Shown: positions 36,590 to 46,173, numbered from the stretch's first letter. The stretch is DNA of 52,882 bases from Micrococcus lylae NBRC 15355 (GCF_001570885.1 NZ_BCSN01000016.1:1-52882), one strand, 5' to 3'. Translations and numbers: made by a program. The notes: generated by a model not told the origin, from the letters alone.

Positions 36590-37207
36590 GTGGCAGCAGA
36601 GCTCGTCTCCGGACGCCGCGCCCGCATGCAGCGCACCACCAGCGAGTCGGACGTGTACGTCGAGATGGACCTCGACGGCACCGGCACCGCCGAGATCTCC
36701 ACCACCGTGCCGTTCTACGACCACATGCTCACGGCGCTGTGCAAGCACTCGCAGATGGACCTGACCGTCCGGGCCACGGGCGACACCCACATCGACGTGC
36801 ACCACACGGTCGAAGACGTCGCCATCACCCTCGGAGAGGTCCTCAAGGCCGCCCTCGGGGACAAGCGCGGCATCCGTCGGTTCGGCGAGGCGTCGGTGCC
36901 GCTGGACGAGGCGCTGGCGCGCGCCGTCGTCGACGTCTCCGGCAGGCCGTACCTGGTGCACGAGGGCGAGCCGGAGGGGCAGCAGTACCACCTGATCGGC
37001 GGCCACTTCACCGGCTCCATGACCCGCCACGTGTTCGAGTCGATCACGTACCACGCCTCCATCTGTCTGCACATGGACGTGGTGCGCGGCCGGGACCCGC
37101 ACCACATCGTGGAGGCCCAGTTCAAGGCCTTCGCCCGCGCCCTGCGCGCGGCCGTGGAGGACGACCCGCGCGTGAACGACATCCCGTCCACGAAGGGCGC
37201 CCTCTGA
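36590..37207 (+). CDS. hisB: imidazoleglycerol-phosphate dehydratase
   Basis: A 205-residue monofunctional HisB dehydrating imidazoleglycerol phosphate. Metal-binding motifs DVHHTVED and the later [17 protein letters not shown] are intact. The start is GTG with AGAGGA upstream. The stop overlaps the hisH start by one base, so translation is coupled. Confidence 0.97.
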   Translation: MAAELVSGRRARMQRTTSESDVYVEMDLDGTGTAEISTTVPFYDHMLTALCKHSQMDLTVRATGDTHIDVHHTVEDVAITLGEVLKAALGDKRGIRRFGEASVPLDEALARAVVDVSGRPYLVHEGEPEGQQYHLIGGHFTGSMTRHVFESITYHASICLHMDVVRGRDPHHIVEAQFKAFARALRAAVEDDPRVNDIPSTKGAL

Positions 37208-37866
37208 TGGCGAGCCCGACCTCCGTCCCCGGCGTGAGGCCGACCGTCGCCGTCCTGGACTACGGCTCCGGCAACGTCCACTCCGCCGTCCGTGCGGTCG
37301 AACGCGCCGGCGCGACCGTGGAGCTGACCGACGACGCGGACACCGTGCTGAACGCGGACGGCCTGCTCGTCCCCGGCGTCGGCGCCTTCTCCGCCGTGAT
37401 GGAGGCGCTCGCGGCCTCCGGGGGCACCCGCTGGATCGGCCGCCGCGTGGCCGGAGGCCGCCCCGTGCTCGGCATCTGCGTGGGCCACCAGGTCCTCTTC
37501 GACGAGGGCGTGGAGCACGGCGTGCGCACCGAGGGCATGGGGGAGTGGCCCGGTCTCGTCGAGGAGCTGCAGGCGGACGTGCTGCCGCACATGGGCTGGA
37601 ACACCGTCCGCCCGCCCGAGGACACCGTGCTCTTCCGCGGCGTCGAGGACGAGCGGTTCTACTTCGTCCACTCCTACGGCGTGCTGAGGTGGCAGTTCGA
37701 CCAGTCCATCTCCGCCATGAAGCCGCCGCAGGTCACGTGGGCCCACCACGGCACGGACTTCGTGGCGGCCGTGGAGAACGGGCCGCTCTCGGCCACGCAG
37801 TTCCACCCGGAGAAGTCCGGGGACGCCGGCCTGCAGCTGCTGGCCAACTGGCTGGGGTCCCTCTGA
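37207..37866 (+). CDS. hisH: imidazole glycerol phosphate synthase subunit HisH
   Basis: A 219-residue class I glutamine amidotransferase that supplies ammonia to HisF. The nucleophile is Cys91 in GICVGHQ, and the His200/Glu202 pair is in [16 protein letters not shown] is the family N-terminal block. It overlaps hisB by one base, and a small membrane protein gene overlaps its stop by one base. No hisF is present in the window. Confidence 0.97.
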   Translation: MASPTSVPGVRPTVAVLDYGSGNVHSAVRAVERAGATVELTDDADTVLNADGLLVPGVGAFSAVMEALAASGGTRWIGRRVAGGRPVLGICVGHQVLFDEGVEHGVRTEGMGEWPGLVEELQADVLPHMGWNTVRPPEDTVLFRGVEDERFYFVHSYGVLRWQFDQSISAMKPPQVTWAHHGTDFVAAVENGPLSATQFHPEKSGDAGLQLLANWLGSL

Positions 37867-38021
37867 TGCCGTACTGGTCCATCCTCTACCTCGGCCTCGG
37901 CGGCATCCTGCTCGGCGCCGCCTGGTCGCTGCGTTCCCAGCGCGCCCCATGGTGGGCCGTCGCGATCGCGCTGGTGCTCGCCGTGATGGCGATCGCCGCG
38001 GCGTTCCTCACCGTCCCCTGA
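37866..38021 (+). CDS. 51-residue small membrane protein between hisH and hisA
   Basis: [20 protein letters not shown] opens a 51-residue protein with two hydrophobic segments (about 5-20 and 29-48) separated by a basic Ser-Gln-Arg loop. Its ATG overlaps the hisH stop (TGATG), and it keeps the high-GC codon pattern of real genes. Small membrane proteins occupy this place in other Micrococcaceae his clusters as far as I recall; function is unknown. Confidence 0.75.
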   Translation: MPYWSILYLGLGGILLGAAWSLRSQRAPWWAVAIALVLAVMAIAAAFLTVP

Positions 38022-38122
38022 CGGGTCTGCGGGCTGTGGGCCCGCCTGACGAACCACGACGACGGCCGCCCACCTGCGGTGTCCGTCCCACCCCCTGAAC
38101 CCCCGAAGAAGGGATCACCCCC

Positions 38123-38908
38123 ATGACCTCCTCCCGCAAGGCCCTCGAGCTGCTCCCGGCCGTGGACGTCCAGGACGGCCAGGCGGTCCGCCTCGTCCAG
38201 GGCGAGGCCGGCTCCGCCACCGGCTACGGCGACCCGTTGGCCGCCGCCCTGGACTGGCAGAACGCCGGCGCCGAGTGGATCCACCTGGTGGACCTGGACG
38301 CCGCCTTCGGCCGCGGCGACAACCGGGACGTGATGAAGCGCGTCGTCGAGGAGCTGGGCGTGAAGATCGAGCTCTCCGGCGGCATCCGGGACGACGCCTC
38401 CCTGGAGAACGCCCTGGCCATGGGCGCCACCCGCGTGAACCTCGGCACCGCGGCGCTGGAGGACCCGGAGTGGACCGCCCGCGTCATCGAGCAGTACGGC
38501 GAGCAGATCGCCGTCGGCCTGGACGTGCGCGGCACGGTGCTGGCCGCCCGCGGCTGGACCAAGGAGGGCGGGGACCTCTGGGAGGTCCTCGAGCGCCTCG
38601 AGCAGGCCGGGTGCTCCCGCTACGTGGTCACCGACGTGACCAAGGACGGCACCCTCAAGGGCCCGAACACGGAGCTGCTCGCCCAGATGTGTGCCGCGAC
38701 CACCAAGCCGGTGGTGGCCTCCGGCGGGATCTCCTCGCTGGAGGACGTCGCCGCCCTGGCTGCCATGGTGGACCAGGGCGTGGAGGGGGCCATCATGGGC
38801 AAGGCCCTCTACGCCGGCCGCTTCTCCCTGGAGCAGGCGCTGGCCGTGGCCGCCGGGGCCACCGTGGACGAGGCCCGTGCCGCGCACCCGTTCGAGGCCG
38901 CCGAGTGA
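38123..38908 (+). CDS. hisA: HisA/PriA isomerase of histidine (and possibly tryptophan) synthesis
   Basis: A 261-residue TIM-barrel isomerase acting on ProFAR. The catalytic aspartates are Asp15 ([13 protein letters not shown]) and Asp171 ([10 protein letters not shown]), and both phosphate-binding loops ([16 protein letters not shown]) are present. In many actinobacteria the enzyme (PriA) also replaces TrpF; whether that holds here depends on whether trpF exists elsewhere. A GAAGAAGGGA ribosome site precedes the ATG. Confidence 0.95.
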   Translation: MTSSRKALELLPAVDVQDGQAVRLVQGEAGSATGYGDPLAAALDWQNAGAEWIHLVDLDAAFGRGDNRDVMKRVVEELGVKIELSGGIRDDASLENALAMGATRVNLGTAALEDPEWTARVIEQYGEQIAVGLDVRGTVLAARGWTKEGGDLWEVLERLEQAGCSRYVVTDVTKDGTLKGPNTELLAQMCAATTKPVVASGGISSLEDVAALAAMVDQGVEGAIMGKALYAGRFSLEQALAVAAGATVDEARAAHPFEAAE

Positions 38909-39861
38909 CCGGCGGGGACACCGAGCACACCGTCGACGTCCCGCAGCCGGGCAGCCGCGAGCTGCCGGGCCACATCCGCGCCGCTCTGGACCGGATGCGG
39001 GAGAAGACCGCGGGGGAGAACACCGCGGACACCGCCGGCGTCCCCTGGCAGGGGCGGGACCTCTCCGGGCCCGGCCTCGAGGGGTCGAAGAACCCGTTGC
39101 ACGTCTTCGACGAGGACGACGGCACCAGCCCGGCCGAGTGGACCGAGGTCATGGCTCGGCTGGAGACCAGCGAGGCGGACGAGACGCACGTGACGAAGGT
39201 CCTCTCCGGGATCCGCGTCTTCGCCGCCGTGGTGCCGACCCTGGCCGTGGACGAGTCCGACGTGCACGACCATGCGGACCACTCCGGCCACGAGCACGAC
39301 CTGTCCGAGGGGGACAAGGCCGCCGACGTCGCCCTGGTGACCATGCGCGCCGCCGACGGCCGGCAGGCGCTGCCCGTCTTCACCTCCGTCCCGGCGCTGA
39401 CGGCCTGGAATCCGCAGGCCCGGCCGGTGGCGGTGTGGATGCCGCGCGCCTGCCTGTCCGCCGTGGACGAGGGCTGTGAGCTCGTGGTGGTGGATGCCGG
39501 TGCCGAGCATACCTATGTGGTGCGCCGCCCCGCCGTGTGGGCGCTGGCCCAGCAGAAGGACTGGACCCCGTCCTACTGGGATCAGGAGATCGCCCAGGAG
39601 ATCGGTTCGGTCGCGGACCTTGTTCCCGGTCTGCTGAATCTGGGCCTGGCACCGGGCACCGGCGTGGCCACCGAGTCCGCCTCCGGCACGGTCATGAACG
39701 GCGGCGGCTCCGGCCCGGAGCTGCAGGTCGTCGCGATGCCGGAGAAGGGGGCGGACGAGACCTCCGTGCGTCTGATGACCACCACCCTGCGGATGCTGCT
39801 GGCCGACCTGCCGCTGCTGGCCGAGCGGGCGGACTCCGTGCAGATCACCGTGCGCCGCTGA
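38905..39861 (+). CDS. SseB-family protein
   Basis: A 318-residue protein starting at GTG and overlapping hisA by four bases (GTGA). The N-terminal ~70 residues are hydrophilic. The rest carries the SseB core ([12 protein letters not shown], then [20 protein letters not shown], ending with [17 protein letters not shown]). A His/Asp-rich insert ([12 protein letters not shown], about residues 122-133) could bind metal. The family's role is unclear; in actinobacteria it sits between hisA/priA and infC. Here infC does not follow, so the conserved block ends at this gene. Confidence 0.85.
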   Translation: MTGGDTEHTVDVPQPGSRELPGHIRAALDRMREKTAGENTADTAGVPWQGRDLSGPGLEGSKNPLHVFDEDDGTSPAEWTEVMARLETSEADETHVTKVLSGIRVFAAVVPTLAVDESDVHDHADHSGHEHDLSEGDKAADVALVTMRAADGRQALPVFTSVPALTAWNPQARPVAVWMPRACLSAVDEGCELVVVDAGAEHTYVVRRPAVWALAQQKDWTPSYWDQEIAQEIGSVADLVPGLLNLGLAPGTGVATESASGTVMNGGGSGPELQVVAMPEKGADETSVRLMTTTLRMLLADLPLLAERADSVQITVRR

Positions 39862-39912
39862 GCACACCGGGTGCGGGGTCGGAACGGGTGTCTGTCCGCC
39901 GCCGGGGCATGG

Positions 39913-39939
39913 CCGGCGCGCAGGCTGCCCGCGCGCCGG
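39913..39939. terminator. bidirectional hairpin between the SseB and MarR genes
   Basis: Nine-base perfect arms CCGGCGCGC and GCGCGCCGG around a nine-base loop, between convergent genes. It marks the border of the conserved and accessory parts. Confidence 0.65.
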
Positions 39940-39951
39940 GACCTCGTACGG

Positions 39952-40407
39952 TCAGGACAGGTGGCGGCCGAGGCGGGCGAACACCCGTGCCAGGACGGCC
40001 AGGTCCTGCTCGGACAGAGCGTCGAGGAAGAGCTCGTCCACGTCGCGGGCGTGCAGGACGGCCGCGCGCCGGAAGGCCTGGGCGCCGGCATCGGTGAGGG
40101 ACGCCTCCTTGCCGCGGCCGTCGTCCACGGCGTCCTGCCGGACGACCAGCCCGCGCCGGGCCAGTGACCCGATCAGATAGGTCAGCCGGGACGGTGAGAA
40201 CACGAGCTTCCGGGCGAGTTCGCCCATCCGGAGCCGGCGCTCCGGGGCCTCGGTGAGCAGGAGCAGGACGTTGTAGTCCGCCAGGGACAGGCCTGTCTCG
40301 GCACGCAGCGACTGCTCGAGGCGCTGCGTCAGCATGGCACTGGACTCGAAGTAGGAGCGCCACACGTCGCGGCGGCCTGACGGCGACGGGGCATCGACGG
40401 TCTCCAT
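39952..40407 (-). CDS. MarR-family transcriptional regulator
   Basis: A 151-residue winged-helix regulator. The DNA-binding region spans LADYNVLLLLTEAPERRLRM to the wing with DGRGKEASLTDAG. The ATG at 40407 follows GGAGGAGG; the frame is open far upstream but that part is out of family. It is the last gene of a minus-strand operon with an FMN reductase and a luciferase-like monooxygenase, so it probably controls them, perhaps in response to an aromatic or redox-active compound. Confidence 0.9.
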   Translation of the reverse strand: METVDAPSPSGRRDVWRSYFESSAMLTQRLEQSLRAETGLSLADYNVLLLLTEAPERRLRMGELARKLVFSPSRLTYLIGSLARRGLVVRQDAVDDGRGKEASLTDAGAQAFRRAAVLHARDVDELFLDALSEQDLAVLARVFARLGRHLS

Positions 40408-40448
40408 GGTCCTCCTCCCGGCTCTGACGGTTCCGTGCCCTGCCGGTG

Positions 40449-41168
40449 TCAGGGCCTTCCCAGTATGGCCGCGAACGGTGTCTCGGTGGGGGAGGGTGCC
40501 TGTGCCGTGGGCATGTCCGCAGGCGGCAGCCTCACAGAGGCCTCGGGCGGGCGGGGTGCGGCCCGCTCCCGCAGCACCGCATGGGCCAGGTCCGCTCCGG
40601 CGCCTGCGATGCGTACGTCGAGGGCCCCGGCGCCGTCCGCCGTGGCCGGTCCGCCGCCCCAGTCGTCCGTTGCGGCGAACACTCCGTGCGGCAGGGCCGT
40701 GGCCCCCAGCTGGGCGAACAGCGGCCGCAGGGAGGTGTCCAGCACGAGGCTGTGGCGGGCCGTGCCGCCGGTCGCGGCCAGCAGGACGGGCACGCCCCGG
40801 AGCGCTCCGTCCTCCACGAGCTCCCAGAACGCCCGGGCCATCCCGGCCATGGAGGCCTTGTAGGTGGGGGCCACCACCACGAGGGCGTCGGAGGCGAGCA
40901 CCGTGTCCAGCGCCCTGTCCAGGTGGGGTTCGCGGACCGTGCCCAGATGGGCCTGTGCCACCGCCGTGGCGAGCGGGCGCAGGGGCACCTGGGCCGTCTC
41001 CACATCGAGGCCGTGGGCCTCCAGCTCCCGCCGGGCGGCGTCGTGAAGGCGCGTGGACAGGCGGGTGGTGAGGGACGGCTCGCCCATGCCGCCGGACACG
41101 GCGGTCAGCCGGACGGGCGCGTCGGAGGCGTGGGACGCCGTCGGGAAGGAAGGGGTGTTCATGCTCAT
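40449..41168 (-). CDS. NAD(P)H-dependent FMN reductase (CE1759-like)
   Basis: A 239-residue flavodoxin-fold protein. The phosphate-binding start VSGGMGEPSLTTRL and the VVAPTYKASMAGMARAFWEL segment are typical of NADPH-dependent FMN reductases. The C-terminal ~60 residues are Pro/Ala-rich and look disordered. The start MSMNTP overlaps the stop of the monooxygenase gene as ATGA, so translation is coupled. It probably provides reduced FMN for that partner. Confidence 0.88.
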   Translation of the reverse strand: MSMNTPSFPTASHASDAPVRLTAVSGGMGEPSLTTRLSTRLHDAARRELEAHGLDVETAQVPLRPLATAVAQAHLGTVREPHLDRALDTVLASDALVVVAPTYKASMAGMARAFWELVEDGALRGVPVLLAATGGTARHSLVLDTSLRPLFAQLGATALPHGVFAATDDWGGGPATADGAGALDVRIAGAGADLAHAVLRERAAPRPPEASVRLPPADMPTAQAPSPTETPFAAILGRP

Positions 41169-42325
41169 GCCTCCGCCGCCGCGGCGCGCTCGCGACCGGC
41201 AGGAGAGTCCGCTGTGCCGCCGGGCACCGGAGCCTGCCCGCGGCGGGCCCGCTCCACGAGGAAGGCATGGGTGGGTGCCTCGGGGACATCCGACGGCTTC
41301 CGGGCGGCGAACTCCCGGCGCAGTGTCGGCAGCACGTGTTCGCCGAACAGGTCGATCTGCTCCAGCACCACGTCCGTGGGCAGGCCGGCGTGGTCGATCA
41401 GGAACATCTGGCGCTGGTAGTCGCCCACCCATTCGCGGAACTCGAGGGTCCGCTCGATCACCTGCTGCGGGGAGCCCACGGTGAGCGGGGTCAGGCGGCT
41501 GAACTCCTCCAGAGACGGGCCGTGGCCGTAGACCGGGGCGTTGTCGAAGTAGGGGCGGAAGCGGCGCACGGCCTCCTGGGAGTCCCGGTGCATGAAGGCC
41601 TGCCCGCCCAGGGCCACGAAGGCCTGGTGGGCGGCGCCGTGGCCGTAGTGCTCGTATCGCTGGCGGTACAGGCGGACCATGCGGATCACGTGCTCCTTGT
41701 TCCAGAAGATGTTGTTGTGGAAGAAGCCGTCGCCGTAGTAGGCGGCCTGCTCGGCGATCTCGGGGGAGCGGATGGAGCCGTGCCAGACGAACGGGGCCAC
41801 GCCGTCCAGAGGCTGCGGGGTGAGGGTGAAGTCCTGCAGCGGCGTGCGGTGGCGGCCGGACCAGGTGACGGACTCCTCATGCCAGAGCCGGTGCAGCAGG
41901 TGGTAGTTCTCCACGGCCAGCTCGATGCCCTGCCGGATGTCCTTGCCGAACCACGGGTACACGGGGCCGGTGTTGCCCCGGCCCAGGGTGAGGTCCACCC
42001 GGCCGTCCGCAAGGTGCTGCAGGTAGGAGTAGTCCTCTGCCAGGCGCACCGGGTCCATGGTGGTGATCAGGGTCGTGGCGGTAGACAGGATGATCCGCTG
42101 CGTGGCCGCGGCCAGGTAGGACAGCAGGGTCGGCGGGTTGCCGGGCGCCACGAACGGTGGATTGTGGTGCTGGCCCGTGGCGAAGACGTCGAAGCCGGCC
42201 TGTTCAGCGTGACGGGCGATCCTGACGGTGTCCTTGATGCGCTGATGCTCGGTGGGAGTGGTGCCGGTGGTGGGGTCGGTGGTGATGTCGCCGATGGTGA
42301 AGACGCCGAACTGCATGGTGCTCAC
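41165..42325 (-). CDS. luciferase-like flavin-dependent monooxygenase (CE1758-like)
   Basis: A 386-residue bacterial-luciferase-family enzyme. MQFGVFTIGDITTDP, FATGQHHNPPFVAPG and the DLTLGRGNTGPVYPWFG block define the family. These enzymes use FMNH2 and oxygen; the substrate is unknown. The start is GTG with AAGGAG seven bases upstream. It leads the three-gene operon and is divergent from the LURP-one-like gene; the short intergenic region is AT-rich and is a likely MarR target. Confidence 0.9.
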   Translation of the reverse strand: MSTMQFGVFTIGDITTDPTTGTTPTEHQRIKDTVRIARHAEQAGFDVFATGQHHNPPFVAPGNPPTLLSYLAAATQRIILSTATTLITTMDPVRLAEDYSYLQHLADGRVDLTLGRGNTGPVYPWFGKDIRQGIELAVENYHLLHRLWHEESVTWSGRHRTPLQDFTLTPQPLDGVAPFVWHGSIRSPEIAEQAAYYGDGFFHNNIFWNKEHVIRMVRLYRQRYEHYGHGAAHQAFVALGGQAFMHRDSQEAVRRFRPYFDNAPVYGHGPSLEEFSRLTPLTVGSPQQVIERTLEFREWVGDYQRQMFLIDHAGLPTDVVLEQIDLFGEHVLPTLRREFAARKPSDVPEAPTHAFLVERARRGQAPVPGGTADSPAGRERAAAAEA

Positions 42326-42429
42326 GCTCTCCTTGGGGCCGGGCGGAACTTGTCCAAAACTGAACTATGCGGTCCAACGAGGCGGAGGGGCGGGGTATTC
42401 CCTGGTATCGGGCGGGGAAGGGCATAAAG

Positions 42430-43065
42430 ATGGGCATGGCCTCCCGTGTCTTCGACCCCGCAGGCGGACGCCCCCGGCCGCGGGCCTCGGATGCCTGGGT
42501 GATGGAGGGCACCGAGGGGCAGACCCAGCGGACCCTGGTGCTGCCCCGTCTGGCCCTGGACGTCTCGGGCGAGGTCCCTGTGCAGGACGTCGAGGGGCGC
42601 GTGATGGGCCGGGTCCGCATCCAGGACACCCCCGGCACCGAGAGGCTGTCCTGCGCTCGCGACCTCACCATGTGGGAGGCCGACGGCACCTTCGCCTTCA
42701 CTGCCCGGGACGTGCTGGGCCTGGACCGCTGCGTGGTGGAGCTCATGGACGCCGGGGGCCGCCCGCTGGCCGTGGTCCGGCGCTCCCGTACCCTGGCCGG
42801 GGTGGAGGTCGTCACCGAGGTCCGCGACGGCACTCGCCTGGTGCTGCACGGCGACGCCCTGGAGGGCTCCTACCACCTCACTGCGGGCCCCGGCGTGGCC
42901 GCTGCCGTGCGCACCACGGCTCCGGGCCACCCTGAGTGGACCGCGGGGGTCACCCAGGTGGTCGTCGCGATCGACCCGGTCGCCCCGCGCATCGTGCGCC
43001 TGGCCATCCTGGGCACCATCCTGGCCCTGGACCTCACCCGTACCGCGGCGCAGATGCGCGTCTGA
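42430..43065 (+). CDS. LURP-one-related (tubby-fold) protein, paralogue 1
   Basis: A 211-residue protein that reads like the LURP-one/scramblase-like beta-barrel family: alternating short strands (e.g. VRIQDTPGTERLSCARDLTM) and a C-terminal hydrophobic helix ending IVRLAILGTILALDLTR. The ATG at 42430 has GGGAAGGG upstream. An earlier ATG (42367) adds codons with low third-position GC and is rejected. A clear paralogue lies at 50803, sharing the C-terminal block. Both are followed by similar MFS transporters. Function is unknown. Confidence 0.65.
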   Translation: MGMASRVFDPAGGRPRPRASDAWVMEGTEGQTQRTLVLPRLALDVSGEVPVQDVEGRVMGRVRIQDTPGTERLSCARDLTMWEADGTFAFTARDVLGLDRCVVELMDAGGRPLAVVRRSRTLAGVEVVTEVRDGTRLVLHGDALEGSYHLTAGPGVAAAVRTTAPGHPEWTAGVTQVVVAIDPVAPRIVRLAILGTILALDLTRTAAQMRV

Positions 43066-43182
43066 GCCGCCCCGGCCCCCCGCGGGAGCCCCAGGGTGCG
43101 TTGCCCAGGACGGCGGGCGGCGTCGTCGTGCTCGGCGGTCCGCCGGTCGTCCGGCGCAGGTGTGAGAGCGCCCTCCACGCCC

Positions 43183-43188
43183 TAGGAT
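43183..43188 (+). promoter_or_regulatory. -10 box of MFS transporter 1, leaderless type
   Basis: TAGGAT with six bases to the GTG start. Confidence 0.55.
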
Positions 43189-43194
43189 GGCCCG

Positions 43195-44604
43195 GTGGAT
43201 TTCACCGCCTACCGCCGTCTGCTGCTGGACCCGCGCATCCGCAGCCTGCTGGCCGTGGGATTCGTGGCCCGCTTCCCGAACACCGCCGCCGGCGTGGTGT
43301 TGACCCTGCACGTGGCCACCACCCTGGGGCTGGGCTACGGCATGGCGGGCATCGCCACCGCGGTGATGACCCTGGGCATCGCCATCGGCTCGCCCTGGCG
43401 CGGAAGGGTGCTGGACCGGCGCGGCGTGCGCCGGACCCTGCTGCCCTCGGTGATCGCGGTGGCCGTGCTCTGGCCGGTGGTCCCGCACCTGCCCTATGCG
43501 CTGATGCTGGTGGGCGTGTTCCTGGCCGGGCTGCTGGCCCTGCCGATCTTCTCCATCGTCCGTCAGGGCCTGGGCGTGATGACCCGCGGACGGGACCGCC
43601 AGACCGCCTTCTCCCTGGACTCCATCATCACCGAGACGGTGTTCATGGTGGGTCCGGCCCTCGGGGCCGTGGTGGCCACCCTGGGCTCCACCGCCCTGGG
43701 GCTGACCGTCATCGGGCTCTCGGCGGCCGCCGGCGGCATCGTGCTCATGGTCTCGGATCCGCCCACCCGCTCCAGCCAGCTGACCGGACCCTCCGTGCCG
43801 GGTGCCTATACCGCCGCCGAGGACCAGGAGCGCGCCGTGGAGCAGGCCGGGCAGGGCGGCCCGGTCAATCCGGGCGCCGGCGCGGCCGAGCTGATGACCG
43901 GGGCGCTCCCCGTGGTCACAGGGGCGCTGCCGGCGGTCACCGGCTCCCTCCCGGTGGTCTCCGCCGACACCCAGGACCAGGCTGCTGTCCGCGCTCCACG
44001 TCAGCGGCGCCGGCTGACCGCCGGGCAGCGGATGGCCCTGCTGCGCGGCCAGTTCTCCTGGCTGACCGGGCGGGTGGCCGCTGTCTACGCGGTGGCCATG
44101 GCCGCCGGCATCCTGCTGGTGGGCACCGAGGTCTCCGCCATCGCGGAGCTGGAGCAGACCGGCCAGGAGGGGGCGGTGGGCATCGTGCTGGCCTTCTGGT
44201 GCGGGGCCTCCGCGGTGGGCGGCCTGCTCTACGGTGCGATGGCTCGGGCCGTGTCTCCGCTGGTGCTGATGGCCCTGTTCTCCGTGTCCACCCTGCCCAT
44301 GGCGCTCGTGGACGGTCTCTGGGTGCTCGCGGCGGTCTCCGTGCTCTCCGGGCTGTTCACCGCCCCCACCCTGGCCTCGGCCTCCTCCACGGTCTCCCTG
44401 CTGGTGGCCGAGGAGCGCCGCGGCGAGGCCATGGGCTTCTACGGCTCGGCCATGACCGCCGGATCCGCCATGGGCGCCCCGCTGGCCGGGGTGTTCATCG
44501 ACTCCGTGTCCCCGGAGGCCGGCTATGTGTTCGCCGTGGCCGTCTCCCTGCTGCTGGTGGGCGTGGCCGCGCTGCTGGGCGCCCGCGGCCGGCGCCGGGC
44601 CTGA
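43195..44604 (+). CDS. MFS transporter, paralogue 1
   Basis: A 469-residue protein with about 12 membrane segments. A long central cytoplasmic loop (about residues 195-280) separates the halves and holds the repeated phrase TGALPVV-TGALPAV-TGSLPVV. The motif A-like WRGRVLDRRGVRR follows TM2. The start is GTG with TAGGAT six bases upstream. It closely resembles the protein at 51502 (both open VDF-AY and share GRDRQTAF-LDSIITE). Substrate unknown; its neighbourhood suggests a nitrogen compound. Confidence 0.85.
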   Translation: MDFTAYRRLLLDPRIRSLLAVGFVARFPNTAAGVVLTLHVATTLGLGYGMAGIATAVMTLGIAIGSPWRGRVLDRRGVRRTLLPSVIAVAVLWPVVPHLPYALMLVGVFLAGLLALPIFSIVRQGLGVMTRGRDRQTAFSLDSIITETVFMVGPALGAVVATLGSTALGLTVIGLSAAAGGIVLMVSDPPTRSSQLTGPSVPGAYTAAEDQERAVEQAGQGGPVNPGAGAAELMTGALPVVTGALPAVTGSLPVVSADTQDQAAVRAPRQRRRLTAGQRMALLRGQFSWLTGRVAAVYAVAMAAGILLVGTEVSAIAELEQTGQEGAVGIVLAFWCGASAVGGLLYGAMARAVSPLVLMALFSVSTLPMALVDGLWVLAAVSVLSGLFTAPTLASASSTVSLLVAEERRGEAMGFYGSAMTAGSAMGAPLAGVFIDSVSPEAGYVFAVAVSLLLVGVAALLGARGRRRA

Positions 44605-44736
44605 TGTGCGTCGGCCCCCTGTGGCCGAACGACCGGCGTCGCCGCCCGATGACGGTCACACGCTCTGCACGGGCACGGTCTCTTCGTGGTCCAGGACACA
44701 GTCCGTCACAGGTTTCATTCCTGCTGGTCCCCGTGT

Positions 44737-44751
44737 TCCACTGACAGTGGA
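44737..44751 (+). promoter_or_regulatory. candidate operator before the glutamine-synthetase-like gene
   Basis: A perfect inverted repeat TCCACT-GAC-AGTGGA in a stretch of lower GC, 46 bases before the ATG. It is a plausible site for the XRE-cupin regulator encoded downstream; no second copy is obvious in the window. Confidence 0.45.
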
Positions 44752-44796
44752 CCCTGTTCTTGATCACGACACCTCGACCTCTGTGAGGAGATCACG

Positions 44797-46173
44797 ATGA
44801 CCGCTGTCGCCGCCGGCCCTGAGGCCACCGACGTCCCGAAGGATCCCGCCGCCGCGGACCGCCCCACCCTCCGCGAGCTCGCCGAACGCGACAGCGTGGA
44901 CTACATCCTGGCCACCTTCGTGGACATGACCGGCCGTGCCTGCTCCAAGCTGGTGCCCGTCTCCGCCGCCGAGGAGCTGGAGGCCGGCGGCATGGGGTTC
45001 TCCGGCTTCGCCGCCGGCAACATCGGACAGGGCCCGCAGGACCCGGACCTGCTGGTCCTGCCGGACCCGGACTCCTGGATGCCGCTGCACTTCCTGCAGG
45101 AGGGCCTGGCCATGGTCCAGTGCGATCCGCACGTGGAGGGCCGTCCGTGGCCCTATGCCCCTCGCGTGATCCTGCGCAACACCCTGGCCCGTCTGGCGGC
45201 GAGGGACATGACCGCGATGGTCGGCGCGGAGCTGGAGTACTTCATCCTGCGCCGCACCGAGGACGGCGGCATCGCCACCGGCGACGACGAGGACACCTCC
45301 CCGAACCCCTGCTACGACGCCCGCGGCGTCACCCGCATGTTCGACCACCTCACCACCGTGGCCGCCGCCATGAACGAGCTGGGCTGGGACAACTACGCCA
45401 ACGACCACGAGGACAGCGCCGGCCAGTTCGAGCAGAACTTCAAGTACGCCGACGCGCTGACCACTGCGGACCGGGTGATCGCGGCTCGCTACATCATCTC
45501 GATGATCGCCCACCGGGAGGGCTACGTCGCCTCCTTCATGCCCAAGCCGTTCACCGAGCGCGCCGGGTCCGGCCTGCACATGCACCTCTCCCTCTGGGAC
45601 GGTGGCACCCCGCTGTTCCCGGATGCCGAGGACGACCGCGGGCTGGGCCTGTCCGAGACCGCCTACGGGTTCATCGGCGGACTGCTGGAGCACGGTCCGG
45701 CGCTGCAGGTCTTCCTGGCGCCCACCGTCAACTCCTACAAACGGGCCAACGCCACCACCACCGTCTCCGGCGCCACCTACGCCCCGCAGATGTCCACCTA
45801 CGGCGGCAACGACCGCACCCAGTCCATCCGCGTGCCGGAGGGCAACCGAGTAGAGCTGCGCACCGGCGACGGCGCCGGCAACCCGTACCTGATGATGGCC
45901 TCCGCCCTGGAGGCCGGCCTGGACGGCATCGACCGCAGCCTGGACCCGGGCGACCCCGCCGAGCCGGGCGGCAACTCCGCTGGCGCCAAGCGCCTGCCGA
46001 TGACCCTGCTCCATGCCGTGGACGCCCTCCGCGCCGACGAGACCATCCTGGGCTGCCTCTCCGGTGACCGGGAGATCGGCGAGTACTACGCGAGTCTGAA
46101 GGAGACGGAGTTCTTCACCTGGCACAACCGGGTCAGCGACTGGGAGGTCGAGACCTACCTCACCCAGATCTGA
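44797..46173 (+). CDS. glutamine-synthetase-like ligase (GlnT / gamma-glutamylmethylamide synthetase type)
   Basis: A 458-residue GlnA-family ligase. MVGAELEYFIL, GLHMHLSLWD and the Arg-rich end NRVELRTGDGAGNPYLMMAS carry the metal, glutamate and ATP ligands. It lacks the adenylylation-type C-terminus of housekeeping GlnA and resembles the GlnT/GmaS group, which joins glutamate to ammonia, methylamine or other amines. It starts a same-strand set with three glutamate-synthase-like genes, matching glnT-glxBCD or gmaS-mgsABC order. GTGAGGAGA is the ribosome site. The true amine substrate is undetermined. Confidence 0.82.
   Translation: MTAVAAGPEATDVPKDPAAADRPTLRELAERDSVDYILATFVDMTGRACSKLVPVSAAEELEAGGMGFSGFAAGNIGQGPQDPDLLVLPDPDSWMPLHFLQEGLAMVQCDPHVEGRPWPYAPRVILRNTLARLAARDMTAMVGAELEYFILRRTEDGGIATGDDEDTSPNPCYDARGVTRMFDHLTTVAAAMNELGWDNYANDHEDSAGQFEQNFKYADALTTADRVIAARYIISMIAHREGYVASFMPKPFTERAGSGLHMHLSLWDGGTPLFPDAEDDRGLGLSETAYGFIGGLLEHGPALQVFLAPTVNSYKRANATTTVSGATYAPQMSTYGGNDRTQSIRVPEGNRVELRTGDGAGNPYLMMASALEAGLDGIDRSLDPGDPAEPGGNSAGAKRLPMTLLHAVDALRADETILGCLSGDREIGEYYASLKETEFFTWHNRVSDWEVETYLTQI

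Noticed and set aside
42367-42429. Longer N-terminus for the first LURP-one-like protein
   Set aside because: Codons in this stretch have unusually low third-position GC (ATT, GGT, TAT, ATA) and a good ribosome site precedes 42430.
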